Positions 1 to 6,801 of a DNA stretch of 15,903 bases are shown one piece after another. The DNA is from DATFYP01 sp035626235 (GTDB taxonomy: Archaea > Thermoproteota > Nitrososphaeria > Nitrososphaerales > Gagatemarchaeaceae), in the NCBI GenBank assembly GCA_035626235.1, contig DASPOB010000035.1:1-15903 (forward strand). Direction: 5' to 3'. Positions within the stretch are counted from its first letter, which is position 1. Every line of letters starts with the position of its first letter. Position numbers and translations under genes: made by a program. Under the pieces are notes generated by a model. It was not told the DNA's origin, did no database searches, and saw only the letters and a program-made list of their open reading frames with translations.

Positions 1-862
1 CCTTCACCTTTCCCCAGGAGATCGCCTCCTTCAGCCGTGCACCGCTGAGAGACCCGTCATACTCGGACGCGGTCGTGACGTAGCAGGCCCAGTCCAGCCT
101 GCCGCGGAAAAGGTTCCACCATATCAGGTGGTGCTTGGAGATCCCCCCGCCCAGGACCAGCGCTCCTGTCTCTCTCGCTTCTGCCGTGATGTCTGAGAGC
201 CTCCTTTCGTCCCCTATCAGGTCGACCCGAAAGTCTCGGTGCCTTTCGGCGAAGAGCCAGAGCTGGCTCCCGACGGCTCCGTCGGTTATGCCTGGAACGA
301 ACACGGGGACGTTCATTTTCTGGGCCCAGTATAGCAGAGAATCCTTCGACCCGAGGTCGCGGCCGATCTCCTCGCACAGCTGCTCCGTGGTGATCGACTT
401 CGTCCCCTCGGAGTACAGCCTACCGAGCAGCGCCTGCATTCGCTCTTCAATCAATGGCCCGTAGTTCTGCAGGGGGACGAGGACGTTCCCGAGACGGTGA
501 TAGCCCGACCTCCGGAGCTTGGCGTCGTCCAATTCGAAGCTCCCCTCGTAGTAGTCAGCTAGGGTCCGGGCGATGTCGTGGTCCAGGGTGCCGCAGGTGG
601 TCACGATCACGTCGACGAGCCCCTCCTTGACCATGTCTACGAGTATCCCCCGAGTGCCCGTCGAGACTATCGCCGCAGGGAAAGACAGGAACTTCGTGAC
701 CCCTTCTCGAGCGCACATCGCGTCCAGGTTCGTGGCAACATCGTAGAGGTTCTTCGCCATGAAACCCCCAGCCCTGCCCATCCCATCGATCATCTCTGCG
801 ATGTCTTCCGAAGGGGAGGCGTGGAAGTCCAGGACCTTCCTCAGCCCCTGGATGCGTCTCAT
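1..862 (-). CDS. dys: Deoxyhypusine synthase, 3' end cut by the window edge
   Basis: This enzyme moves the aminobutyl group of spermidine onto one lysine of translation factor aIF5A, the first step of hypusine synthesis, using NAD; it acts in the cytoplasm. About 287 codons are visible with no stop, against a usual length near 310-350, so only the C-terminus is missing. Read on the minus strand, the protein shows the family's catalytic region LGGGISKHH, in which K243 matches the lysine that forms the enzyme intermediate. It is followed by an ASEYDGSLSGAR segment and the SWGK motif near the cut end. Around residues 85-95 it has VTTCGTLDHDIAR, the form of the NAD/substrate loop found in many archaeal members. 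The ATG at 862 is chosen because a TATA-like box lies about 30 bases upstream, which suggests a leaderless or nearly leaderless mRNA. No partner gene for aIF5A is visible. Confidence 0.93.
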   Translation of the reverse strand, partial: MRRIQGLRKVLDFHASPSEDIAEMIDGMGRAGGFMAKNLYDVATNLDAMCAREGVTKFLSFPAAIVSTGTRGILVDMVKEGLVDVIVTTCGTLDHDIARTLADYYEGSFELDDAKLRRSGYHRLGNVLVPLQNYGPLIEERMQALLGRLYSEGTKSITTEQLCEEIGRDLGSKDSLLYWAQKMNVPVFVPGITDGAVGSQLWLFAERHRDFRVDLIGDERRLSDITAEARETGALVLGGGISKHHLIWWNLFRGRLDWACYVTTASEYDGSLSGARLKEAISWGKVK

Positions 863-889
863 GAGAGTCGATGCCGCGCCGACGGCGCG

Positions 890-897
890 CTTTTAAC
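890..897 (-). promoter_or_regulatory. TATA-like box for the deoxyhypusine synthase gene
   Basis: The minus strand reads TTAAAA (891-896), centred about 31 bases before the ATG at 862. That spacing fits an archaeal TATA box driving a transcript that begins at or just before the start codon. It stands out as an A/T patch in a GC-rich stretch. No clear BRE was identified. Confidence 0.5.
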
Positions 898-1028
898 CGT
901 TCAGCAAGCACTTTCTAGGCACCGACCCCCACCGATACAACGCGGTACGGAGCCAAGATTGAACCACCTGTTGCAATAGATGCGAGAGTCCCACTTCGAA
1001 GTTACCTGAGTAGCATACTCCTCGGACC

Positions 1029-1997
1029 GTGCAAGCGTACGGATTCGATTCCTGCTTAGAGTGCTCGACAACGCTGCTTGATGCAGGGGACGAGTTGGTT
1101 TGCCCTAATTGCGGAGTGGTGAAGGAGAAGCAAGTCGCAGAAGCGGAAGCCACAGACACGACGATAATGCCTATCTTGACACGGCAGGCACTCGGGAGCT
1201 ACATGGGTTCGATAGAACCAACCCGCGGAGAGAGATTCTCGAGGGGCGTGGCGGGTTCGAACTCAAGGTATGAGTATCTAAAAGCAGTCTCTGATTTCGC
1301 GGGACGGTCGGAAGGAGCGGCTATTTCATGCAGCAGGATGATAGAGCGGGTGGCGGAGAAATTACTTCTCCCAAGGGTAGTGATTCTCCAAGCGGCCTCA
1401 ATAGCCCGAAAGGTTTTCGCGGCAGACTACTCTCGTCGCCGCGTGACGGTCCCCTCGGTCTCGGCGTATTCCCTGATTGCGGCCTGCAAAATCGAAGGGG
1501 TCACCTCGGTGAGTGTGAGGGAGGTGATCGGCGCACATGTGAGTCTTGGGAGGAAGGTGAGCTCCTCCTCCGTCATCCAATTGGCCCTCGAATCCCCCGT
1601 CAAGACCTTCGCGCGCAGGCCAGAGGAGTACCTCACCCATGTGCTGGCTCGCCTCTCCCTGAATTGGCGCCTATGTGAGAGTCTGAGGGTTGAAGGCGTC
1701 TCGCAGACCTGTTTTTTCAACTCGCTCCGCGAGACGGCAAGGGAAATCCTTCGACTCGCAGATGAGGGGACGATGGCCGGGAGAAGACCGTGTGCTCTTG
1801 CCGCGTCTGCCATATACTCGGCAGAAATGGCCAATGCCATCTGCGAATCGAGGAGGAAACGCGTTACCCAGAGGGACCTAGCAGAGTGCGGAGACGCCGC
1901 GGAATACACGATAAGGGAGCAGTGCGCCCGAATCTTCACTCCTGCGGTTCAGATGCTGCTGACCCGAAGGTCGCGGACCCTCCTTCCTGCATCCTGA
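1029..1997 (+). CDS. Divergent transcription initiation factor B (TFB paralogue)
   Basis: TFB binds TBP, the BRE and RNA polymerase to open archaeal promoters. This 322-residue protein has the expected layout. An N-terminal zinc ribbon carries cysteines 9, 12, 25 and 28 (CLEC and CPNC). Two cyclin folds follow, roughly residues 95-180 and 195-305; conserved-type segments include KLLLPRVVILQAASIARKVF in the first and RPCALAASAIYSA plus VTQRDLAECGDAAEYTIR in the second. Between ribbon and core only about 20 residues separate C28 from LTRQALGSYMGS, which resembles the usual HDxGLxTxIG linker. Typical TFBs have about 40 there, including the GPEWRAF B-reader, which I cannot find. The start is GTG at 1029; no good TATA box or Shine-Dalgarno supports it, but it places the ribbon correctly. 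The 3' end overlaps the convergent pilin-like gene by 62 bp. Its position beside a pilus locus suggests a specialised regulator of that locus, which is inference. Confidence 0.88.
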   Translation: MQAYGFDSCLECSTTLLDAGDELVCPNCGVVKEKQVAEAEATDTTIMPILTRQALGSYMGSIEPTRGERFSRGVAGSNSRYEYLKAVSDFAGRSEGAAISCSRMIERVAEKLLLPRVVILQAASIARKVFAADYSRRRVTVPSVSAYSLIAACKIEGVTSVSVREVIGAHVSLGRKVSSSSVIQLALESPVKTFARRPEEYLTHVLARLSLNWRLCESLRVEGVSQTCFFNSLRETAREILRLADEGTMAGRRPCALAASAIYSAEMANAICESRRKRVTQRDLAECGDAAEYTIREQCARIFTPAVQMLLTRRSRTLLPAS

Positions 1998-2751
1998 TAA
2001 GGAACGGACCACTGGGTCCCTGAATGCCGACCTGAGCGAGGGACACCTCGAAGTCGACCGTGCAGGACGCTCCTCCCTCTAGGCTGTAATCGAGAGCAAT
2101 TTGGAACCCATCGCGCTGCGCTGTGGAAGCCAGGGCGGCGCTTGAAGCTCTCATGATCGGGTATACCGTCGAATCAGTGCAGTTGGTCACGCTGCTCTCG
2201 GAGACTATGGTAGTTGTCGTCCTGACTGCTTCCAAACAGTCTGCGATGGCGCTTTGCAGATGCACAGGCAGATGGACCAGGTGGTCTTCGTGCTTGCTGA
2301 AGTAGACTCCAGCCAGGCTGTCACTACCCCTAGCAATCACCTGCAGAGAAATGCTGAGGTCGCCGGAGATTGAGCCATTGAACGGGGCGAGCAGCGACAT
2401 GTTGTCGGCCACGTTGCCTCCATCTCCCAACTTGGCGGACACCAGCACCGCGAGATTGCCCTCCCGTTGGTCGTCAGAGAGCGAACCAGTCTCGTCGGTC
2501 ATCTTCTGAGTTGCCGTCGAGCAACTCCAGACCTGTGACTCGAGCAGGTTCTGCTCCTTCACGAGAATATTCGCTCCTCCGACCCCTGCCAGAGCTATTG
2601 CAGAATCACTGATTGAACTTTCGGAGTCGGACCTCGAGTACATCGTTGCCCGGTCCTGCGATGCGAAAAAGAGAGCGAAGTTCGAAGCCAAGATGATGGC
2701 AAAGATGACGACGGCGGCTGAAGTCGCCCCTATTCCAACGTGTCTGACCAT
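1936..2751 (-). CDS. Secreted single-pass protein of the pilus locus, archaellum-F/G-like
   Basis: This 271-residue protein has one N-terminal membrane helix (about residues 7-30, GIGATSAAVVIFAIILASNF) and a large, polar, Ser/Thr/Asn-rich domain. Several N-glycosylation sequons (NMS, NGS, NCT) fit exposure outside the cell. The organisation resembles stator-like archaellum proteins ArlF/ArlG or large minor pilins, but I do not recognise the family firmly. The reading frame stays open upstream to 2895, yet that extension lies inside the preceding gene. The ATG at 2751 puts the hydrophobic helix at the N-terminus and follows a GGAGGT motif (2764-2769), so I chose it. The start overlaps the upstream gene by 22 bases, implying translational coupling. 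It is the last gene of the leftward operon and runs 62 bp into the 3' end of the TFB gene. Confidence 0.75.
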   Translation of the reverse strand: MVRHVGIGATSAAVVIFAIILASNFALFFASQDRATMYSRSDSESSISDSAIALAGVGGANILVKEQNLLESQVWSCSTATQKMTDETGSLSDDQREGNLAVLVSAKLGDGGNVADNMSLLAPFNGSISGDLSISLQVIARGSDSLAGVYFSKHEDHLVHLPVHLQSAIADCLEAVRTTTTIVSESSVTNCTDSTVYPIMRASSAALASTAQRDGFQIALDYSLEGGASCTVDFEVSLAQVGIQGPSGPFLIRMQEGGSATFGSAASEPQE

Positions 2752-3089
2752 GCTTCTACGGTGACCTCCTCCGGAATCATGTCGAGGTTCACTGCGGCGT
2801 AGACTGCCCCGCTCGGAGGCGAGCCGCACGACCTGGGCCCAATCGTTGCCGAGAGCGTGACAGAGACGTTCGAAGCTCTCGAGAGTTCGGAGCATATTGA
2901 CTCGGGCGGAGACTGCAACAGCCAGAAGACTCCCCTCTGTTGAAGGTAAGCCAGCACGTAGTCGCGAAGCTCCTCTTGCAGCATCAGTTGCCTCGAAGCC
3001 CCGTCCCCTGACCTAGGAGTCCAGACGGCGGTCCCAGAGATGGCCGACATCGCTACGAGGGCGGCGATTGCGATGTCCAGATACCTCAA
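2730..3089 (-). CDS. Pilin-like single-pass protein
   Basis: This 119-residue protein has an N-terminal helix (RYLDIAIAALVAMSAISGTA, residues 2-21) and a domain of about 95 residues with two cysteines (66 and 88) that could form a disulfide and a sequon (NVS). This is the form of a minor pilin, although no basic leader or prepilin-peptidase site precedes the helix. The start is TTG at 3089, overlapping the TGA of the small upstream gene (TTGA) and lying nine bases after a GGAGGT motif. The segment YLDIAI closely matches YVDIAI in the neighbouring small protein, and the DNA there is also similar, pointing to a local duplication. The family is not recognised beyond the pilin-like layout. Confidence 0.72.
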   Translation of the reverse strand: MRYLDIAIAALVAMSAISGTAVWTPRSGDGASRQLMLQEELRDYVLAYLQQRGVFWLLQSPPESICSELSRASNVSVTLSATIGPRSCGSPPSGAVYAAVNLDMIPEEVTVEAWSDTLE

Positions 3090-3184
3090 CCAGGCAACAC
3101 CTCCGAAAGCAAGATTGCTACGGCCAGAATAGAAAGGGAGACAAGAATAGCGTACACAATTGCGATGTCCACGTAAACCTCCAC
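3086..3184 (-). CDS. Tiny single-helix membrane protein in the pilus operon (about 32 residues)
   Basis: The reading frame from GTG 3184 gives MEVYVDIAIVYAIL followed by SLSILAVAILLSEVLPG and a TGA at 3086-3088. It is a single hydrophobic helix with almost no soluble part. It begins one base after the TGA of the preceding gene and its stop overlaps the TTG start of the next, so it fills an otherwise empty gap in a tightly packed operon, which is the main reason to believe it. A second possible start is the GTG at 3172, four bases after a GGAGGT (3177-3182), giving 28 residues. I prefer 3184 because the N-terminus then aligns with the paralogous segment of the next protein. It could be a mini-pilin or small assembly subunit; its function is unknown. 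Confidence 0.6.
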   Translation of the reverse strand: MEVYVDIAIVYAILVSLSILAVAILLSEVLPG

Positions 3185-3185
3185 C

Positions 3186-3539
3186 TCAGCCAGCTTGACC
3201 CACCCGAACCTGGGTTCCGCTGAGGAATGCAACATAGCGGACAGTGGGCAATAGTGTGAAGTCCGGAAGGGTCCACTTCGAAGAGACCGAGATCGTTCCC
3301 TCTCCGTAGTTGCAGGAAATAACCTTCCCGTCGAGCTGTATCTTGTCTGAAGTCATGGCGTCCCCGAAGGAGAAGTTCAAGGAGACCCCCGGACGAAGCC
3401 CATCAAGCACAGCCCGCACGCCGTCGACCTCCCGCCAGTCGGCGCCCTCCCTGGAGCCTCTGGCTGTCCCGGTCAACAGCGGCGCGAGGACGAGAACCAA
3501 GGCAAGAGAGGCAACGATGTAGACTCCCCAGGAATTCAT
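3186..3539 (-). CDS. Pilin-like single-pass protein
   Basis: This 117-residue protein has a hydrophobic N-terminal helix (about residues 5-24, GVYIVASLALVLVLAPLLTG) and a C-terminal domain rich in alternating hydrophobic and polar residues, suggesting beta strands. A sequon (NFS) and its location in the leftward operon support an exposed domain. It has one cysteine. There is no class III leader, so if it enters the filament it does so without the standard processing site. The ATG at 3539 lies 25 bases after the stop of the previous gene with no clear Shine-Dalgarno motif. The family is not recognised; a minor pilin or filament-anchoring protein is the likeliest role from context. Confidence 0.72.
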   Translation of the reverse strand: MNSWGVYIVASLALVLVLAPLLTGTARGSREGADWREVDGVRAVLDGLRPGVSLNFSFGDAMTSDKIQLDGKVISCNYGEGTISVSSKWTLPDFTLLPTVRYVAFLSGTQVRVGQAG

Positions 3540-3564
3540 CGCGCTGATTGAGGATACCGGCAGA

Positions 3565-3924
3565 TCACTTCACCGATAGGAAGAGCCACGCCGACCTGTC
3601 GCTGAATTGGAGAAGGTGGGAACCCTGGTTCACCGAGACGTGGAAGTCGCAGGATACCGGCACGTTCTCGCTTTCCGTGTAATTTCCCGCGCTTAGGCTT
3701 AGTGAGCCCCCTGCGCACGCGATTGTGGATGAGGGAAGAAGTACGGCGGCCCCTGCGCTTCCGTTCCTGATAGCCTCCGACGCAAGCCCTGCCATTGTCG
3801 CAAATGCCGCCCTGAGCTGGAGTTCCGAGTCGAAGGACGAGAAGGATGCATAGGTAACCACAGACCCAGCCACGAAGAACGAGGAAACAAGCACGACAAG
3901 GCAGTATTCGACTATCTCTGCCAT
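3565..3924 (-). CDS. Pilin-like protein with Glu at mature position 5, first gene of the leftward operon
   Basis: This protein of 119 residues begins MAEIVEYCLVVLVSSFFVAG. If only Met1 is removed, Ala becomes +1 and Glu +5 followed by Tyr, the pattern of mature archaeal type IV pilins. The basic leader before the cleavage site is missing, however. The helix covers about residues 8-28. The rest contains sequons (NGS, NYT) and cysteines 70 and 92 that may pair. The ATG at 3924 sits 26 bases from a TATA-like box, so the mRNA is probably leaderless and this gene opens the operon. A minor or tip pilin is plausible; a cytoplasmic role is unlikely given the helix and sequons. Confidence 0.75.
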   Translation of the reverse strand: MAEIVEYCLVVLVSSFFVAGSVVTYASFSSFDSELQLRAAFATMAGLASEAIRNGSAGAAVLLPSSTIACAGGSLSLSAGNYTESENVPVSCDFHVSVNQGSHLLQFSDRSAWLFLSVK

Positions 3925-3946
3925 TGCCGTAGTACGGCCTCTGGCA

Positions 3947-3954
3947 ATTTAAGC
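3947..3954 (-). promoter_or_regulatory. TATA-like box of the leftward pilin-like operon
   Basis: The minus strand reads GCTTAAAT, centred 26 bases before the ATG at 3924, the ideal distance for a leaderless archaeal transcript. It lies in the 78-bp gap shared with the rightward promoter, so both arms of the pilus locus could be controlled together. Confidence 0.6.
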
Positions 3955-3968
3955 AGCCACGTTGGCCC

Positions 3969-3977
3969 TTTTATTTT
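3969..3977 (+). promoter_or_regulatory. TATA-like box of the rightward pilus ATPase operon
   Basis: TTTTATTTT is centred 30 bases before the TTG at 4003 and supports that TTG as a start on a leaderless or nearly leaderless mRNA. It is back to back with the leftward TATA box, with 14 bases between the two elements. Confidence 0.6.
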
Positions 3978-4002
3978 CTCGAGCTGTCCGAAACGAGTAG
4001 TC

Positions 4003-5451
4003 TTGAGGTCGAGTCTCGAAGCCGCCTTCTTCGGGCTAATTGCTAGGAGAAAGCGACCATCAGAGCCGTCGCCGTTGTTGCTCGAACTCTTCGCGAAGAC
4101 TATCGGGTACGAGGGGTGGAGTGACGAATCGTACCCGTTCCTTTACAGGGTCAGGACGCTGAACTCTGTCCCTCACTACGAAGTCGCCTGCAACCTGCCG
4201 CTCGAGTCCGTCTTGATTCTCAGAAGGGCCGTGGCCGAAGTCTCTCTTGGCCTGGACCCGAAGGAGGTCGAACCTCTGACTTTCCGCAGACTGGTGGAAG
4301 TACTGACCCAGCACTCCGCCGAAAGGCTCGCCACCTACGGAATCGGGAACAGGATAAGGGAGCTTTCCGAGCTGGCTGCGTACGAAGCCATTGGGCTTTC
4401 CAGAATCCTGGCTCTGGCCAAAGACGAAAATGTTACAGAGTTCTTCGTCGATTCCGAGGTCACCCCCCTCTACCTGGACCACGCGTCCGCCGGGAGGTGT
4501 GAAACTGGGCTGGTCCTGACCGAGAGGGAGAGGCATTCCCTGGAAACGCATCTCGATACTTTCAGCGGCTACACTCTGGACTTCAAGACCCCTTCGCTGA
4601 AGAACGACCTGCCCATCGGAGGCGCGGTGCTGAGAGTATCACTCGACCTCGAGCCAGTCTCCGTCAATCGATTCGCACTCGACGTCAGAAGGCTGAACGT
4701 TACCTCGCTTTCGTTGCCTCGGCTGATCAATCTGGGTGTCCTTTCAGAAGAGGCAGCCGCGCTGCTCGTGGGATGGTTGGAAACCGGAGGGAACGTGACT
4801 ATAGTCGGCGAGACGGGCACCGGGAAGACCACTCTGCTTAACGCCTTGGATGAAATGGTCGAGAGACGCCTGAGGCGTCTGTACATCGAGGACGCCGTCG
4901 AGACCAGGGACATGCTCGACCGTGGCTACCATCAGATGAAGGTAAAGGTCGACCCATTCGAACGCGGGGATGACTCAGGGAGGACAAAGGAATCAGAAAT
5001 TGTGAAGGCGTTGCACCGTTCCCCCGACATTGTCATCCTCAGCGAAATCCAATCAGAAGAGCATAGCCGGGCATTCTTCCAGGCGCTTGCCTCGGGGGCT
5101 AGAGGGATTCAGACCTTCCACGCCTCGTCGGTGGAGCAGGCTGTCCGGCGGTGGGTGAACATGCATCACATCTCGGAGCAGAGCCTGCTAGATCTCGGAT
5201 TGATCGTGCAGATGGTCAGGCCGGATAGGCTGAAGCAGGAAAGGTACGTGCAGAGAATCTGCGCCATGGGCCAGGAGGAAGGGGCTCCTAGGCTGAAGGA
5301 GCTCTTCATGCGTGACCGTGGATTCAACCTGCTCAACGTGGCAGGTCAAGACTACGTGGTTGCCTTCGAGGGGGTCGAACCAGGAAAGTGGCGCGCAAAG
5401 GTCTCCCTTGCAGCTGAGAGAATTCACGACAGGATTCGAAGCGAAACATGA
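4003..5451 (+). CDS. Type IV pilus / secretion assembly ATPase (GspE/TadA/ArlI family)
   Basis: This cytoplasmic hexameric ATPase would power pilus assembly by acting on the membrane platform proteins encoded next to it. The 482-residue protein has an N-terminal domain (about 1-235) typical of archaeal members. The RecA-like core follows: Walker A GETGTGKTT at 269-277, an Asp/Glu region YIEDAVETR near 294-302, Walker B PDIVILSE at 341-348 and the His box TFH at 371-373. Length fits archaeal pilus ATPases. TTG at 4003 is used because the frame has no better upstream start and a TATA-like box lies 30 bases before it. The final ATGA overlaps the next start, so translation is probably coupled. 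Which filament subtype it serves (adhesive, DNA-exchange, Tad/Epd-like) cannot be decided from this protein alone. All catalytic motifs look intact. Confidence 0.93.
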   Translation: MRSSLEAAFFGLIARRKRPSEPSPLLLELFAKTIGYEGWSDESYPFLYRVRTLNSVPHYEVACNLPLESVLILRRAVAEVSLGLDPKEVEPLTFRRLVEVLTQHSAERLATYGIGNRIRELSELAAYEAIGLSRILALAKDENVTEFFVDSEVTPLYLDHASAGRCETGLVLTERERHSLETHLDTFSGYTLDFKTPSLKNDLPIGGAVLRVSLDLEPVSVNRFALDVRRLNVTSLSLPRLINLGVLSEEAAALLVGWLETGGNVTIVGETGTGKTTLLNALDEMVERRLRRLYIEDAVETRDMLDRGYHQMKVKVDPFERGDDSGRTKESEIVKALHRSPDIVILSEIQSEEHSRAFFQALASGARGIQTFHASSVEQAVRRWVNMHHISEQSLLDLGLIVQMVRPDRLKQERYVQRICAMGQEEGAPRLKELFMRDRGFNLLNVAGQDYVVAFEGVEPGKWRAKVSLAAERIHDRIRSET

Positions 5452-6143
5452 GATTCGTTTCCTACGATCACTTCGAAGTTAGCGGATGGAAGATTGCAGC
5501 CGTTGCGGCAGCGGCCTCCGCTTTGGCTGTGTGCTTGATGGGGGCGGTCGTTGGAAACTCCCTGGGGCAGGCGAAACTGGCCGCCATGCTTGTCGTTGGA
5601 GCACTGGTGGGCTATATCGTTCTGTCGACGCCGAGAAGGCTGCTCGACGCACAGAGGGGGGCTCAGGCCCGGGAATCGATCCTGATCTCCGCAGAAGCCA
5701 ACGCCTGCCTGAGCGTCATGGGGTCCAGGTCGCGAATGCTCGTCCTTCTCAGGTCGAGGGACGCCTCCGTCGCAAGGGCCCTTACCGAGGTGGCAAGACT
5801 GGTGCTGCTGGGCACCAGGGTCGATGCCGCTGTGGACTCCTGCGCTAGCAGCCTTGCCTCCTACTCAGCCACGGCCTCTCTTCGAGGAATGGCCACCCTG
5901 AACGCCGGTGGCCTTGACGAAAGCGATGAAGAAGCCAGGGGGCTGGCGAGTTCTTCGGAGCTGACCCGTGAGACCAAGCTTCCCATGTTCATGACAGCCT
6001 GCTTCTTCGCACCGATCATGCTCCTTCTCTACGCCGCCTTCTCTCATTCTTACGACCCGGGGAGCCTGGCCGAATTGGCAGCCTTCGAGTTCATTATGAT
6101 TGACTTGGCTTTCTTTCTCAGCTCTGCCGAGAGGGGGCCCTGA
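5448..6143 (+). CDS. Pilus platform membrane protein, TadB-like (first of a pair)
   Basis: Residues 15-36 and 43-60 form two membrane helices. A cytoplasmic domain (about 61-178) with the helical, Arg-rich character of T2SSF-type domains follows, then two more helices at 179-198 and 208-225. At 231 residues it holds one such domain, whereas archaellum ArlJ or Ups-type platform proteins usually hold two in a chain of about 500 residues. Here the work appears split with the next gene, as in Tad systems (TadB plus TadC). Its ATG overlaps the ATPase stop by four bases (ATGA) and its TGA shares a base with the next ATG. It would sit in the membrane above the ATPase and drive pilin extraction. The family call rests on layout and context more than on strong motifs. 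Confidence 0.75.
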   Translation: MRFVSYDHFEVSGWKIAAVAAAASALAVCLMGAVVGNSLGQAKLAAMLVVGALVGYIVLSTPRRLLDAQRGAQARESILISAEANACLSVMGSRSRMLVLLRSRDASVARALTEVARLVLLGTRVDAAVDSCASSLASYSATASLRGMATLNAGGLDESDEEARGLASSSELTRETKLPMFMTACFFAPIMLLLYAAFSHSYDPGSLAELAAFEFIMIDLAFFLSSAERGP

Positions 6144-6781
6144 TGAACGCTGACCTCTCCATGCTCTTGTCGCTGAGAAGGGTTCTCGAATCTGCAGGTG
6201 GAGGGAAGGGGATGTCTCGGTCTCTCGTAGAGGAGCTGGCGGGAGACAGACCACTCGGTTCAGAATCGGCCCGGAGGCTTCTCCTTGGGTTCCCTCTGTC
6301 CAACTCTCTCCGGCCGCTTGTTGAGCGGGGCTCGGACGAGGTATCCATCCTTGCGTCCTTGGTAGTCTCAGCTCCCAGGAGCAGCATCTCGCTCGTGGGA
6401 AGGAGCGGCGAGTTCCTGGCCAAGACCCTCGAGAGATGGGTCAAAGTCAAGGAGAACAGCACGCTAGAGCACAGGGTAATGAAGTTCAGGAGCCTAGTGA
6501 CATCCGGGGTACTCGGAGCTGTGACCGCAATGGTTGCTTCGCTCGGGCCACTTGTGGGGAGTCTGGATTTTAGTGGCAGCGCACCACCGGTGAACTCCTT
6601 GACGTTTATCGCCGCGGCTGCCGCCATGACAGCCATCAGCTCGGGAATGCTCGGCTACTTCATGTCCGGCCGAGGATTCTACCTTAACCTGGCCGCCTCG
6701 CTGTTGCTTTTCTCCGCGGTGAGCGTGCTAGTCGCTCCCCTGGTAAGTATTCCTTCGTTGACTCTATGGGGCGTTAAATAG
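6143..6781 (+). CDS. Pilus platform membrane protein, TadC-like (second of a pair)
   Basis: The 212-residue protein begins with a cytoplasmic helical domain (about 1-115). Its SRSLVEELAGDRPLGSESAR and FPLSNSLRPLVERGSDEV segments recall the repeating amphipathic helices of GspF/TadC domains. Three hydrophobic segments follow at about 119-141, 151-174 and 180-203. The N-terminal pair of helices present in the first platform protein is absent, so the two proteins are complementary rather than redundant. ATG 6143 overlaps the previous TGA by one base. A promoter for the pilin gene begins inside the last codons. Its role is presumably to form, with the preceding protein, the inner-membrane platform on which the ATPase acts. 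Confidence 0.72.
   Translation: MNADLSMLLSLRRVLESAGGGKGMSRSLVEELAGDRPLGSESARRLLLGFPLSNSLRPLVERGSDEVSILASLVVSAPRSSISLVGRSGEFLAKTLERWVKVKENSTLEHRVMKFRSLVTSGVLGAVTAMVASLGPLVGSLDFSGSAPPVNSLTFIAAAAAMTAISSGMLGYFMSGRGFYLNLAASLLLFSAVSVLVAPLVSIPSLTLWGVK
6774..6780 (+). promoter_or_regulatory. Internal TATA-like box for the pilin gene
   Basis: TTAAATA overlaps the end of the TadC-like gene and is centred 25 bases before the pilin ATG at 6802. That spacing predicts a leaderless pilin transcript separate from the operon message, which would allow much higher pilin output than the assembly proteins. Confidence 0.55.
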
Positions 6782-6801
6782 GGCATTCCCATTATGATTC
6801 G

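Noticed and set aside
43..57. A 15-base string repeated at 15361-15375
   Set aside because: One copy is inside the deoxyhypusine synthase gene and the other in a promoter gap; a single match of this length is within chance for a window of this size and composition.
993..1002. Recurring palindromic-looking string around CTTCGAAG (also near 3280, 5470 and 8850)
   Set aside because: Most copies lie inside genes and can be explained by common codons (TTC GAA and similar); spacing and flanks are not conserved.
1427..1939. A 170-codon open frame antisense to the TFB gene
   Set aside because: It is a shadow frame in GC-rich DNA; the TFB reading on the other strand has clear domains and this one has none.
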